A stretch of 45,529 nt of DNA, from contig CAYRIZ010000011.1 of the NCBI GenBank assembly GCA_964424565.1, positions 1-45,529 on the forward strand, read 5' to 3'. The notes beneath the pieces were generated by a model. The model was not told where the DNA came from and did no database searches. It saw only the letters and a list, made by a program, of their open reading frames with translations. The DNA comes from Avisuccinivibrio sp964424565. GTDB taxonomy: Bacteria; Pseudomonadota; Gammaproteobacteria; Enterobacterales; Succinivibrionaceae. Shown here piece by piece: positions 1 to 7,265 of this stretch (the first letter of the stretch is position 1; each line of letters starts with the position of its first letter). The position numbers were made by a program, and so were the translations under genes.

Positions 1-47
1 AACCCCTTGCTGGAAGCGGGTTTGCGGTCAATTTTGAAAACCGAAAG
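1..47 (+). repeat. Partial copy of a dispersed palindromic repeat
   Basis: The first 23 bases form an imperfect palindrome that begins AACCCCTTGC and ends GCGGGTTT. The same core occurs in inverted form at 18843-18865 and again at 18962-18984. Homology with the 18843 copy continues past the core to an AAAGTAGAG block at about 45-53. The window edge cuts the element, so only one arm is visible. It lies just downstream of the Bcr/CflA gene. Confidence 0.6.
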
Positions 48-55
48 TAGAGATC

Positions 56-1363
56 CTAATTACTCTTTTTGAGGCGTCTGCCGATGTTGAAGAGTATAAA
101 GGAAATTAAAGCGGAAATGATCATGCACAAGGCCAGCGGCAGCATGGAGGTATCGCCCATGAGACCCACCAGCGGTGAGGTCAGGGAGCCCAGCACAAAG
201 CCCAGCACGCCGAAAATGCCGGAAGCCGCGCCCGCGCCCTTGGTTCTGGCCGCCATCACTATGCCAAATCCCGGGGTCTGGGAGGAGCCCACCATGGCCA
301 CAAAGCAGGCCAGGCTGATGATGACCAAAGTAGGACTTTCCGGCTGCACCACGGCGCAGAACAGCATCAGCGCTCCAGAAGCGATCATCACTATAAAGGA
401 GACATTGACCAGCAGTTCCCCGCCCAGACGCCGCTCCAGACGACCAGACAGCAGCGAGCAGACTGTGATGCACAGGGCATTAAAGCCGAACACCAGCGAA
501 TACTCCACGGCAGAAAAACCGTAGATCACCTGGAATACAAAAGGAGAGGCGGCCAGATAGGCAAAAAAGCCGCCCATGATCATGGACAAACCCAAAGCCA
601 GCAGCAGGAAGCGCTTTTCCATCAGCTGCAGCACCATGTCCTTGACGGCCTGCCCCAGACGGCTCTGCCGGCTTTCCTGCGGCAGAGTTTCCCGCAGTTC
701 AAACAAAGAGCCGAGCAGCAGCAGTACGCCCCAGATAGCCAGGAAATAAAACAGCCACTGCCAGCTGAAGAATGACACTATGCCTGAGCCTGCTACCGGC
801 CCCAGAATAGGTGCCAGGGAATTGACCGTCATCAGCAGGGCCATGAACTTGGTCAGCTCATTGCCCATGAACATATCGCAGGCAATGGAACGGCAGAGCA
901 CCACGCCGCCGGCGCCGGCAAAGCCCTGGAAGAAACGCACCACGATCAGCACTTCCACTGAAGGCGCCAGAGCGCACAGCGCGGAGGTGACTATAAAGAT
1001 CACCAGAGACAAAATAAGGGGAAAGCGGCGTCCCATGGCATCGGAAAGCGGGCCTACCACCACCTGTCCTGCCGCCAGACCCAGAAAGCAGGCCGTCAGC
1101 GACAGCTGAATGACCGAAGGATCGGTCTGGAAGGAAGCGGTCAGAGCCGGCAGAGCCGGCAGATAGATATCAGTACATACCGGCCCAAAGGCGGCGAGCA
1201 TGCCTAAGATCAGAATCCAGGCATATCTGCGGGTACGGTTTAATTCCTTGAAATTCACCGGACGGACAAACTCCGGGGAAGGGTTTTCAGGAGTGGAGGG
1301 AAGGGAGGGAGAAGAAGATGTTGATACAGTTGAATTTTCCTTAGATTGCAGCTCCGCTGACAT
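56..1363 (-). CDS. Bcr/CflA-type MFS drug efflux transporter
   Basis: This is a 435-residue inner-membrane protein of the major facilitator superfamily, Bcr/CflA branch, which exports drugs or small metabolites by proton antiport. A Ser/Pro-rich cytoplasmic tail of about 45 residues precedes about twelve hydrophobic segments. The TM1 signature (GPVCTDIYLPALPAL) and the loop 2-3 motif GPLSDAMGRR are both present and match the Bcr family. An upstream in-frame ATG exists at 1399, but the ATG at 1363 is preferred because AGGT lies just upstream of it and no clear ribosome site precedes the longer form. The gene stands alone, and a 12-bp palindrome lies 23 bp upstream of the start. The substrate cannot be read from sequence. 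The family call is firm. Confidence 0.88.
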   Translation of the reverse strand: MSAELQSKENSTVSTSSSPSLPSTPENPSPEFVRPVNFKELNRTRRYAWILILGMLAAFGPVCTDIYLPALPALTASFQTDPSVIQLSLTACFLGLAAGQVVVGPLSDAMGRRFPLILSLVIFIVTSALCALAPSVEVLIVVRFFQGFAGAGGVVLCRSIACDMFMGNELTKFMALLMTVNSLAPILGPVAGSGIVSFFSWQWLFYFLAIWGVLLLLGSLFELRETLPQESRQSRLGQAVKDMVLQLMEKRFLLLALGLSMIMGGFFAYLAASPFVFQVIYGFSAVEYSLVFGFNALCITVCSLLSGRLERRLGGELLVNVSFIVMIASGALMLFCAVVQPESPTLVIISLACFVAMVGSSQTPGFGIVMAARTKGAGAASGIFGVLGFVLGSLTSPLVGLMGDTSMLPLALCMIISALISFILFNIGRRLKKSN

Positions 1364-1385
1364 AATCTTACCTGTGTGTTTGGTT

Positions 1386-1397
1386 GATGTGCACATC
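1386..1397. promoter_or_regulatory. Perfect 12-bp palindrome upstream of the efflux gene
   Basis: GATGTGCACATC is a perfect palindrome located 23 bp upstream of the chosen start of the Bcr/CflA gene. Position and symmetry suit an operator. It contains a TGTGA-like half-site on the minus strand, but the second half does not match a CRP site. The binding protein is unknown. Confidence 0.3.
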
Positions 1398-1492
1398 ACA
1401 TACTTTTCGTTTTGGCGTTGATTTTAGCGGCAATCCTCAGAATGTCCAAATGTTTGATAAAAATTTATCTGCCAAGGCCATTTACGGGCATA

Positions 1493-1513
1493 CCGGGAGC
1501 GCCGGGCTCCCGG
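1493..1513. other. GC-rich hairpin downstream of the 2-hydroxyacid dehydrogenase
   Basis: CCGGGAGC at 1493-1500 pairs perfectly with GCTCCCGG at 1506-1513 around a 5-base loop. It sits 14 bp beyond the stop of the minus-strand dehydrogenase gene. No T-tract follows on either strand, so it is not a textbook terminator. It may block exonucleases at the 3' end or end transcription weakly. Confidence 0.35.
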
Positions 1514-1526
1514 TCCTGGGGCATCA

Positions 1527-2480
1527 TCAGCTGCGGCAGCACTCGGGCACAGGAGTGAGCAGCGGCCGGCCGGCGGCCAAAGCCCTGATATTGTCTGCTA
1601 TCAGATCAGCCATGGCCTGACGGGTTTCCACGGTGGCCGAACCCACATGCGGAGTCAGCACGGTGCGGTCGGACATTGCCTGCAGCCGCGGATCTACCTG
1701 CGGCTCGCCTACAAAGACATCCAGCGCCGCTCCGGCAATCACTCCCTGCTGCAGGGCGGCAATAAGCGCTTCCTGATCCACCACCATGCCGCGGGCAATA
1801 TTGATCAGCCGTCCCTTACTGCCCAGAGCCCTGAGGATTTCCGCATCCACCAGATTGCGGTTTTCCGGCCGTCCGGGCACGGCCAGGATCAGAAAATCAC
1901 ACCAGGCAGCCAGCTCTCTGAGGGAAGACATGCGGGTCAGACCGGGGACATCATGATGGCCGAAAAAGGCTATTTCCATATCAAAGGCCTGCAGCCTCTT
2001 TACTATCTCCAGGCCTATGCGCCCCAGCCCCACAATACCGGCTTTTTTGCCGCTGACTTTGGCCGTCAGCGGAAAGCCGCCCTCACTGGCCCAGCGCCCC
2101 TCTCTGACATAGCGGTCGCACTCCGGCAGCCGGTGGGCCAGATCGAGCAGCAGTCCCACGGTGAGATCGGCCACATCCGCACTGAGCACCCCCGGGGTAT
2201 GGGTTACAGCTATGCCGCGGCTGATTGCCTGGGCTGTATCTATATGATCGTAGCCCACCCCGAAACTGCAGATCAGTTTCAACTGCGGGCACAGATCCAT
2301 AAAGGCCGCATCAGCCGGCACCTCAGCACAAGCTACAGCCGCCTGGATCCGGGAGCGGATCTCAGAGGGCAGCTGCCGCAGCTCCTGACTGCTGGCCACA
2401 AACACATGCTCAAACTCATCTTTGAGGCTTTTTTCCACAAAGGATACTGCCTGTCCTGCTATAAGTACCAAAGGACTCAT
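1527..2480 (-). CDS. D-isomer-specific 2-hydroxyacid dehydrogenase
   Basis: This 317-residue cytoplasmic NAD(P)-dependent oxidoreductase reduces a 2-ketoacid to the D-2-hydroxyacid; glyoxylate/hydroxypyruvate reductases of the GhrB type are the nearest kind. The Rossmann motif GLGRIG lies at residues 151-156. The catalytic triad of the family is visible as Arg230 (NIAR), Glu259 (VGEP) and His278 (TPH). An AGGGGAG ribosome site precedes the ATG. Length is normal for the family. The gene lies 278 bp downstream of the WYL regulator on the same strand, with a hairpin between them, so it is probably a separate transcript. Substrate preference is not determined by what I can see. Confidence 0.88.
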   Translation of the reverse strand: MSPLVLIAGQAVSFVEKSLKDEFEHVFVASSQELRQLPSEIRSRIQAAVACAEVPADAAFMDLCPQLKLICSFGVGYDHIDTAQAISRGIAVTHTPGVLSADVADLTVGLLLDLAHRLPECDRYVREGRWASEGGFPLTAKVSGKKAGIVGLGRIGLEIVKRLQAFDMEIAFFGHHDVPGLTRMSSLRELAAWCDFLILAVPGRPENRNLVDAEILRALGSKGRLINIARGMVVDQEALIAALQQGVIAGAALDVFVGEPQVDPRLQAMSDRTVLTPHVGSATVETRQAMADLIADNIRALAAGRPLLTPVPECCRS

Positions 2481-2630
2481 ACTCTGCTCCCCTAAATCAA
2501 GATTTTATTTTTCTGCCGGCACTGCAGGAGCTACTGTCACTTCCTGCCGGGCCGGCTCCTTACTGCAGTTTAGCTTGACCGAAAAAACTGACAAGGGGTA
2601 CGGGCTGCAAATCAGGCTGCAGACAGCACA

Positions 2631-2664
2631 AAGCCCGGAAAGCTTAATTAAACCTTCCGGGCTT
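2631..2664 (-). terminator. Terminator hairpin after the WYL regulator gene
   Basis: AAGCCCGGAA (2631-2640) pairs perfectly with TTCCGGGCTT (2655-2664) around an AT-rich 14-base loop. On the minus strand the stem runs into TTTGTG; on the plus strand it runs into a T-rich stretch. It most likely ends the WYL gene transcript and may work in both directions. Confidence 0.6.
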
Positions 2665-2758
2665 GTCTTGTTCCATACACCCCTGAGGCCCTGACTGCCG
2701 CCGCCTTAATCTGCCGGCTGACGGCCTGCAGCCTGGGGTACTGCTGCGGCTAAGCAGT

Positions 2759-3754
2759 TTAGTGGCCGCCGGCTAAACGGCGGAAAACTTCGGCTTCATT
2801 GTCGAGCACAATCAGCCGGCGCTCAGGAGGCAGAGCGGCATCATCGGCGGTCAGACGCAGCCACTGCAGGGCATAAAAGAGCAGAGCCCGGCGGCAGGGG
2901 TAAACCACGGTGCCGTTCTCACTCATGCCGTAATCATGCTCCACCACCCGGCGGGCGGCCTCATCTAGCTCAGGATTGGCCTTGATCACCAAATCCACCA
3001 GTTCATTCCACTGCTGATCGTCGCGCCCTGAAGTCCCTACTTCCCTGAAGCCATTGCCTATGGGATCGGGGAAGCGGTCATTGGGGGCCGGGATCTCCGG
3101 TACGGCACAGCGAATGATGCGCGAGAGCACATAATCCCGGAAATCATGATGATCGTAGCAGTAGGCGCGCACGTGCCAGCGCATGCCGTCAAAGGCCAGA
3201 CCATGCGGAGCTACCAGATGATCGGTGGGCTTGATGGAGCTCAGTGACATATAGGTGATATGCACGGCCATGTGATTGCGTATGGCTTCCAGCAGATTGT
3301 AGAGCACCACGGCATCAATATTGCGGCGCGGCGGATTAAAGGAAGCTACGGCCACATTGGGAATAAAGCCAAAGAAATTGCGGCTGTTGACCAAATCACC
3401 CTGGGCATAGGACAACAGATCGTTGAGGTAGTTTTCCGGAGCGCAGATCTTGGGGAACAGAGGTTTGTAATCGTCTGTTCTGATGTATACCTTGAGATGG
3501 CGGTCATAAACCAGATTGCGCCGGGGAGGATCGGATTCCAGTACCAGAGACTGATATTTGGATAAATCTAAGGAAGCCTGGGGAATGGAAATGCTGAAGA
3601 AATCTACCAAATCACGGCGGTTGATTCTGCCGTCGCAGCCCAGACGAAAATCAATAAACTCCAGTCTGCGGGCCTGATTCCATTTGTTTAGATAGGATTT
3701 TTCCGGATGACGTGCCGGAGTGCCGGTATCCTGAACCATAGTCTGATCTGTCAT
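2759..3754 (-). CDS. WYL-domain transcriptional regulator, BrxR/CapW-like
   Basis: This 331-residue DNA-binding regulator has a winged helix-turn-helix at about residues 25-75 (RRLEFIDFRL, then RRDLVDFFSISIPQASLDL). A central WYL domain at about 130-215 includes VHITYMS, PHGLAFDG and MRWHVRAYCYDHHDFRDYVLSRI. WYL domains bind small ligands or nucleic acid. The order and the N-terminal wording resemble the BrxR/CapW group that represses phage-defence islands. No defence gene lies next to it here: the 785-bp region upstream is AT-rich and gene-free, and the next genes are metabolic. The start ATG has only a weak GGGT ribosome site. The domain call is firm; the BrxR/CapW link rests on memory of the family, not on a search. 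Confidence 0.82.
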   Translation of the reverse strand: MTDQTMVQDTGTPARHPEKSYLNKWNQARRLEFIDFRLGCDGRINRRDLVDFFSISIPQASLDLSKYQSLVLESDPPRRNLVYDRHLKVYIRTDDYKPLFPKICAPENYLNDLLSYAQGDLVNSRNFFGFIPNVAVASFNPPRRNIDAVVLYNLLEAIRNHMAVHITYMSLSSIKPTDHLVAPHGLAFDGMRWHVRAYCYDHHDFRDYVLSRIIRCAVPEIPAPNDRFPDPIGNGFREVGTSGRDDQQWNELVDLVIKANPELDEAARRVVEHDYGMSENGTVVYPCRRALLFYALQWLRLTADDAALPPERRLIVLDNEAEVFRRLAGGH

Positions 3755-4446
3755 TTAACGTACCCAACTTTTTTAAACTTTTTAAATATGTTTTAATATT
3801 TTAATAATTTTATAAGAGTAATCATGCCGCTGCGGTCCCCCGGCCGCCGATCTCTGACGATCTCTGACTGCAGGTTGATCCGGTAGCCTGCACTGCAGTC
3901 CTAGCCTGATCATGCCTGTGCTGTTCAGTAATAAAAACATAAGCATTGGATCAGAATCAAACAGACTGCTATTCGTATCACCCTCGATAACTATAACATA
4001 AAATTTAATTGTATCATTAAATAAATTCCCAATAATTTAGCATAAAAAGCAAAAAACACAGATCTGCAGCATATTTAACCTGTGATACGCATTTGTACGG
4101 CACTTTCAGCGCTGTATTCACAATTTTTTAGTCAAAATTTAATAATTAATAACTGGTTTACATGCTGCGCATTTGCTCTGGAAATTGTTCAGGCATATAA
4201 AAAATGATCTGGTCTGCCTATAATTTTGTGAACTTTAAATATAAAAAATTAATTAAAATACATTCTATGCGTTTTTAAAATTATCATAGTTTATTTATCA
4301 ATGATCAGCCTTTTGGGTTTATGACCAGGCGCCTTTTTCGGCAGATCAGATGATTTACCCGGCAATTGACGGCGTACCGGGGCGGCAAAAAGGATAATTC
4401 TGCTGCAGATCGCATGAATACTACATAAAGGCCTGCCGGAGGAGAA
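3755..4446. other. Gene-free AT-rich region between two regulators
   Basis: No supported gene is present. The region is clearly richer in A+T than its neighbours. It contains a tandem 10-bp direct repeat, GATCTCTGAC twice at about 3849-3868. An ACTGCAG / CTGCAGT inverted pair lies near 3868-3900. It must hold the promoter of the minus-strand WYL gene. Its low GC next to a BrxR/CapW-like gene could mark eroded accessory DNA. Confidence 0.4.
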
Positions 4447-4484
4447 AAAAGAGGAAGGAAGAAGGCTGAAAATTAACAGCCTTC
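4447..4484 (-). terminator. Terminator after the ROK regulator
   Basis: GAAGGCTG (4461-4468) pairs perfectly with CAGCCTTC (4477-4484). Read on the minus strand, the stem is followed by a pyrimidine run that includes six Ts (within 4445-4460). It sits 55 bp past the stop of the minus-strand ROK gene, as expected for an intrinsic terminator. Confidence 0.65.
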
Positions 4485-4539
4485 AGCCGCCAAAACAGTC
4501 GAAAAAAGCGCAGGCTGGAGGGGCTGCTGCTGTCCAGGA

Positions 4540-5541
4540 TCAGCCTAAATTGTCCAAATGCTGCAGGCACAGCTCCACCATGCCGGAGACTATGTCATCC
4601 CTGATCTTGTCGGTGACTTCGATCTTGGGCAGCATGGCTATTTCGGCCGCCGATCCCAGGCGTTTTTTCAGGCGCTCATATATGCCGGGCTTTAAGCTCT
4701 CGGTATAGACCACCACTACAGAAGGGTTGAGCACGCACATCACGGCGCGCAGCGTACGCACGGCCAGTTCATCGGCCTGCAGCGGCTCACGCGGCAGGAT
4801 GCCCACATCGTTATACATAGGAAAGAAACGCACTTCCCCGGCCATGCCGTCGCGCCCGCGGATGAGATTGCCTTCATAGCAGAAGCCGCAGGCTGGAGCC
4901 CGGCCCGGCACCAGCACTATACCGGAAATGAAATCCCGCTCATTGATGCGCTGTGTACAGCCCAAAGTGGCGGCATTGATATCCGTTTCAAAAAACACCG
5001 GCACCCCAAAACGGCTTTGCAGATGCTTGGCCAGACGTCTGGACATGGGATCGTGGCGGATGGCTGAAGCCACGCGGCCGCCTATGGAATCCGAGGGCAT
5101 GGATATGCCTATGATGGCTATGTTGTCGTAGCGCTCCAGGCACAGTTCAATGCCTATGCGCAGCTCATCAGTATGCACATTGGCCAGCAGCTCCTCGCGC
5201 CGCTCCAGGCACTCACCGAATAAATCGTGCACACTGTAGCCGGCATAATCATGCCCTGCTCTCTTGTAGCAGGTCACGATGAGCATCAGCCTGTAGGAGG
5301 AATTAAAACGGTAGGTGGCAGCAGGACGGCCAAGGCCGGGGGAGACTACATTGCCCGGCAGCACTATGCCGGTTTCAATCAGGGTATCCAGCAGTTTGGT
5401 CAGCGTCACTACGCTCAGTCCGGTAAGCTCCCGCAGGCGGGCAGCCGTGGCCACCTGCTCCTGATGCAGAGCCCGGGTTACCATGGCCAAATTCTGCTCC
5501 CTAATCAGGCGGGCATCAAGCTTTTTTGCCGGCTGCTGCAT
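4540..5541 (-). CDS. ROK-family transcriptional regulator lacking the zinc motif
   Basis: This 333-residue repressor-type ROK protein belongs to the same broad family as NagC, Mlc and XylR. Residues about 15-70 form a winged helix (AARLRELTGLSVVTLTKLLDTL) with the usual GRPA wing. The remainder is a ROK sugar-binding fold, with ETDINAATLG for the phosphate-1 region and RDGMAGEVRFFP further on. The CxCGxxGCxE zinc site normal in ROK proteins is absent, and the DNAAALGE-type motif is degraded, so kinase activity is unlikely. The ATG at 5541 has GGGAG upstream; a GTG at 5553 would extend it by four residues but overlaps that ribosome site. The sugar ligand and target genes are not evident. A clean terminator follows. 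Confidence 0.8.
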   Translation of the reverse strand: MQQPAKKLDARLIREQNLAMVTRALHQEQVATAARLRELTGLSVVTLTKLLDTLIETGIVLPGNVVSPGLGRPAATYRFNSSYRLMLIVTCYKRAGHDYAGYSVHDLFGECLERREELLANVHTDELRIGIELCLERYDNIAIIGISMPSDSIGGRVASAIRHDPMSRRLAKHLQSRFGVPVFFETDINAATLGCTQRINERDFISGIVLVPGRAPACGFCYEGNLIRGRDGMAGEVRFFPMYNDVGILPREPLQADELAVRTLRAVMCVLNPSVVVVYTESLKPGIYERLKKRLGSAAEIAMLPKIEVTDKIRDDIVSGMVELCLQHLDNLG

Positions 5542-5682
5542 GTTTGTGTGCACTCCCTATAACTGCTGTACTTTTTTACTATATGCCCATTTTGGGCAAA
5601 TTAGTATTGTACTGTTTCTTTTTTGCGGCAGAAACAACTGCAGCCGGACAGCAAAGCACTGCCGGGGAGGCCGGCGGCGCTG

Positions 5683-5736
5683 AGGTCAGACCAGCCGTCC
5701 CCTCAGGTCTGACCTGCCGCCCCTGCCCTCAGGTCA
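5683..5736. repeat. Cluster of AGGTCAGACC-type words
   Basis: AGGTCAGACC at 5683-5692 is followed by its exact inverse GGTCTGACCT at 5706-5715. A one-mismatch direct copy, AGGTCATACC, lies at about 5727-5736. The 10-bp inverted pair can fold into a hairpin with a 13-base loop. Three phased copies upstream of the ROK gene suggest either an operator array or a structured element. The function is unknown. Confidence 0.4.
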
Positions 5737-6110
5737 TACCACCGGCGGCTTGGGGGCTGTTTGGCTCCGGGCGGCGGTCGGCAGGCAGAGCGACTGCATT
5801 TTGAGGACATCAGATCCCGTCCCGGGCGGCAGATCTGGATTGAAGCTGCCGCGCCGCCCCCTGCCGCTCCTGCCGCTCCCCTCCGCCGCGCCAGGATCCC
5901 AGGATTTTTTAAGCTGGTTTAAAAGCTCAGGCCCTATTGCAAAAATGAAATGAGTGCTGCCGGCCGGTCTGCGGATTTACTGCCCTGAAAATCCGCCTGC
6001 AGGGAAAAGGCAGGCTGGATCATGCCCTATTTTTAACGTGGTTAATAAAGTACTTTTAAAAAAGCAAAATATTTTTCAAATTTTTTGAACTAAACAAGCT
6101 TTTTAATTTT

Positions 6111-6128
6111 GGTAAGCAGTAGCTTACC
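6111..6128. promoter_or_regulatory. Small palindrome in the AT-rich ROK-por intergenic region
   Basis: GGTAAGC (6111-6117) and GCTTACC (6122-6128) form a perfect inverted repeat with a 4-base spacer. A wider inverted pair, CGTGGTT at 6037-6043 and AACCACG at 6135-6141, encloses it. It could be an operator or a structured RNA. Nothing identifies the factor. Confidence 0.25.
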
Positions 6129-6239
6129 TATGAAAACCACGCTTTTATCAACAAATGCGATCAGAAAATAAGTATATGTATATTTTTTACGTTATTTTTG
6201 CAAACGGTTTAATCATCTGATCTCTTCGCCGGAATTTAA

Positions 6240-6265
6240 AAATTTGTGATCCGTGAAACAAATTT
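6240..6265. promoter_or_regulatory. Inverted repeat upstream of the por operon
   Basis: AAATTTGT (6240-6247) and ACAAATTT (6258-6265) are a perfect inverted pair with a 10-base spacer. The size and AT-rich half-sites suit a dimeric regulator. It is about 420 bp upstream of porG, so it could also belong to an unseen distal promoter. Confidence 0.25.
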
Positions 6266-6683
6266 CAGGCCTGACGGAAGCCCTTGGATATGCGGGTTTG
6301 TTTGCAAAGAGCTGAAAAATTTTTAAAATGAAAGCGAACTGAAGATCACACGACTTTTCACAAATCAGCAGATTTTTAAAGCCTGAGATCCTCGAAATTG
6401 GACTGCGGTCTTTTTATTACAAACGGTCCAGACAGTTTGCAGACTAAAGCAGTCTTTTAAGCTGAGCCGCTGCAGGCAGAAAACAGCTGCCCTGCAGGCG
6501 GGAGCCTGAAAAATCCAATTCAGGCCGCACAGGCCGGAGGACATAAGGTCTTCCGCCGGAAGCTGAGTTTAAGAAACTGCCTGCAGTCTTCAATATAAGA
6601 TGGGGATGCCGTGCACTTTTTTCTCTGCCGGAAAAAACTGCAGGCACCTGATGAATTGCACTTGCGAACCAAAGGAGCCTACT

Positions 6684-7265
6684 TTGCTTCAGATTAGATT
6701 ACACGGACGCGGCGGTCAGGGTGTGGTAACAGCAGCCGAAATGCTTTCTCTCGCCGCTTTCCTCGAAGGGCACTATGCCCAGGCTTTCCCCAGCTTCGGT
6801 TCAGAGCGTACCGGCGCCCCTGTGGTGGCCTATGCCCGCATCGATGAAAAGGAAGTTCGTACTCACGAGCCTATTTTGGAACCCAACGCCGTAGTGGTGC
6901 AGGACAAGACCCTGCTGACCGCCGTCGACGTCTTCTCCGGTATTGACCCCAAAGGCTATGCCATCATCAATTCTGCCGAGCCTGCTGAGGAAGTGGTGCC
7001 GGAACTGGTGAAGAAGCTCCTGCCGGGCCACGTGCTGACTGTTCCTGCCACTGACTTTGCCATGCAGAAGATCGGCCGTCCGCTGCCGGGCGCCCCCATG
7101 CTGGCTGCTCTGGCTGCTGCCACCGGCGTTTTCGCCCTGGAGAGCGTGCAGAAGTCCTTCCAGACCAGATATCCGGGCAAGATCGGTGACGCCAACGCTG
7201 ATACCGCCGCCCTGGCATATGAATACATCATCAACAACTACAAGAACGGAGGCAACAATGCTTAA
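6684..7265 (+). CDS. porG: Pyruvate:ferredoxin oxidoreductase, gamma subunit
   Basis: This 193-residue gamma subunit belongs to a four-subunit 2-oxoacid:ferredoxin oxidoreductase, which makes acetyl-CoA, CO2 and reduced ferredoxin from pyruvate in the cytoplasm. It opens with the family motif IRLHGRGGQGVVTAAE, then SFGSERTGAPV and VVQDKTLL. I place the start at the TTG at 6684 because AAAGGAG lies at 6671-6677 with ideal spacing. The longer in-frame ATGs at 6600 and 6651 have no ribosome site and would add a Cys-rich tail foreign to the family. The gene overlaps porA by 8 bp, which implies translational coupling. It is first in the operon. Confidence 0.9.
   Translation: MLQIRLHGRGGQGVVTAAEMLSLAAFLEGHYAQAFPSFGSERTGAPVVAYARIDEKEVRTHEPILEPNAVVVQDKTLLTAVDVFSGIDPKGYAIINSAEPAEEVVPELVKKLLPGHVLTVPATDFAMQKIGRPLPGAPMLAALAAATGVFALESVQKSFQTRYPGKIGDANADTAALAYEYIINNYKNGGNNA

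Larger units (their letters stand above)
5542..6683. other. 1.1-kb gene-free region upstream of the por operon
   Basis: No convincing gene is present. The left part (5640-5960) is GC-rich and holds an inverted and direct cluster of AGGTCAGACC-type words. The right part (6000-6430) is very AT-rich, with several small palindromes at 6047-6056, 6111-6128 and 6240-6265. The last 250 bp should carry the por promoter and leader, including a hairpin around 6532-6558 that contains GGAGGAC. ROK and por are divergent, so both promoters lie here. Confidence 0.5.

Noticed and set aside
1386..1397. CRP site upstream of the efflux gene
   Set aside because: Only one TGTGA half-site matches; the second half is CATCA rather than TCACA, so I list it only as an unassigned palindrome.
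3755..4446. A defence system next to the WYL regulator
   Set aside because: Read in all frames, the region has no ORF of useful length; only AT-rich DNA is present.
5600..5960. Small GC-rich ORFs on the plus strand after the ROK promoter
   Set aside because: Composition is Pro/Arg/Ala-rich, with no start signal and no motif; treated as non-coding.
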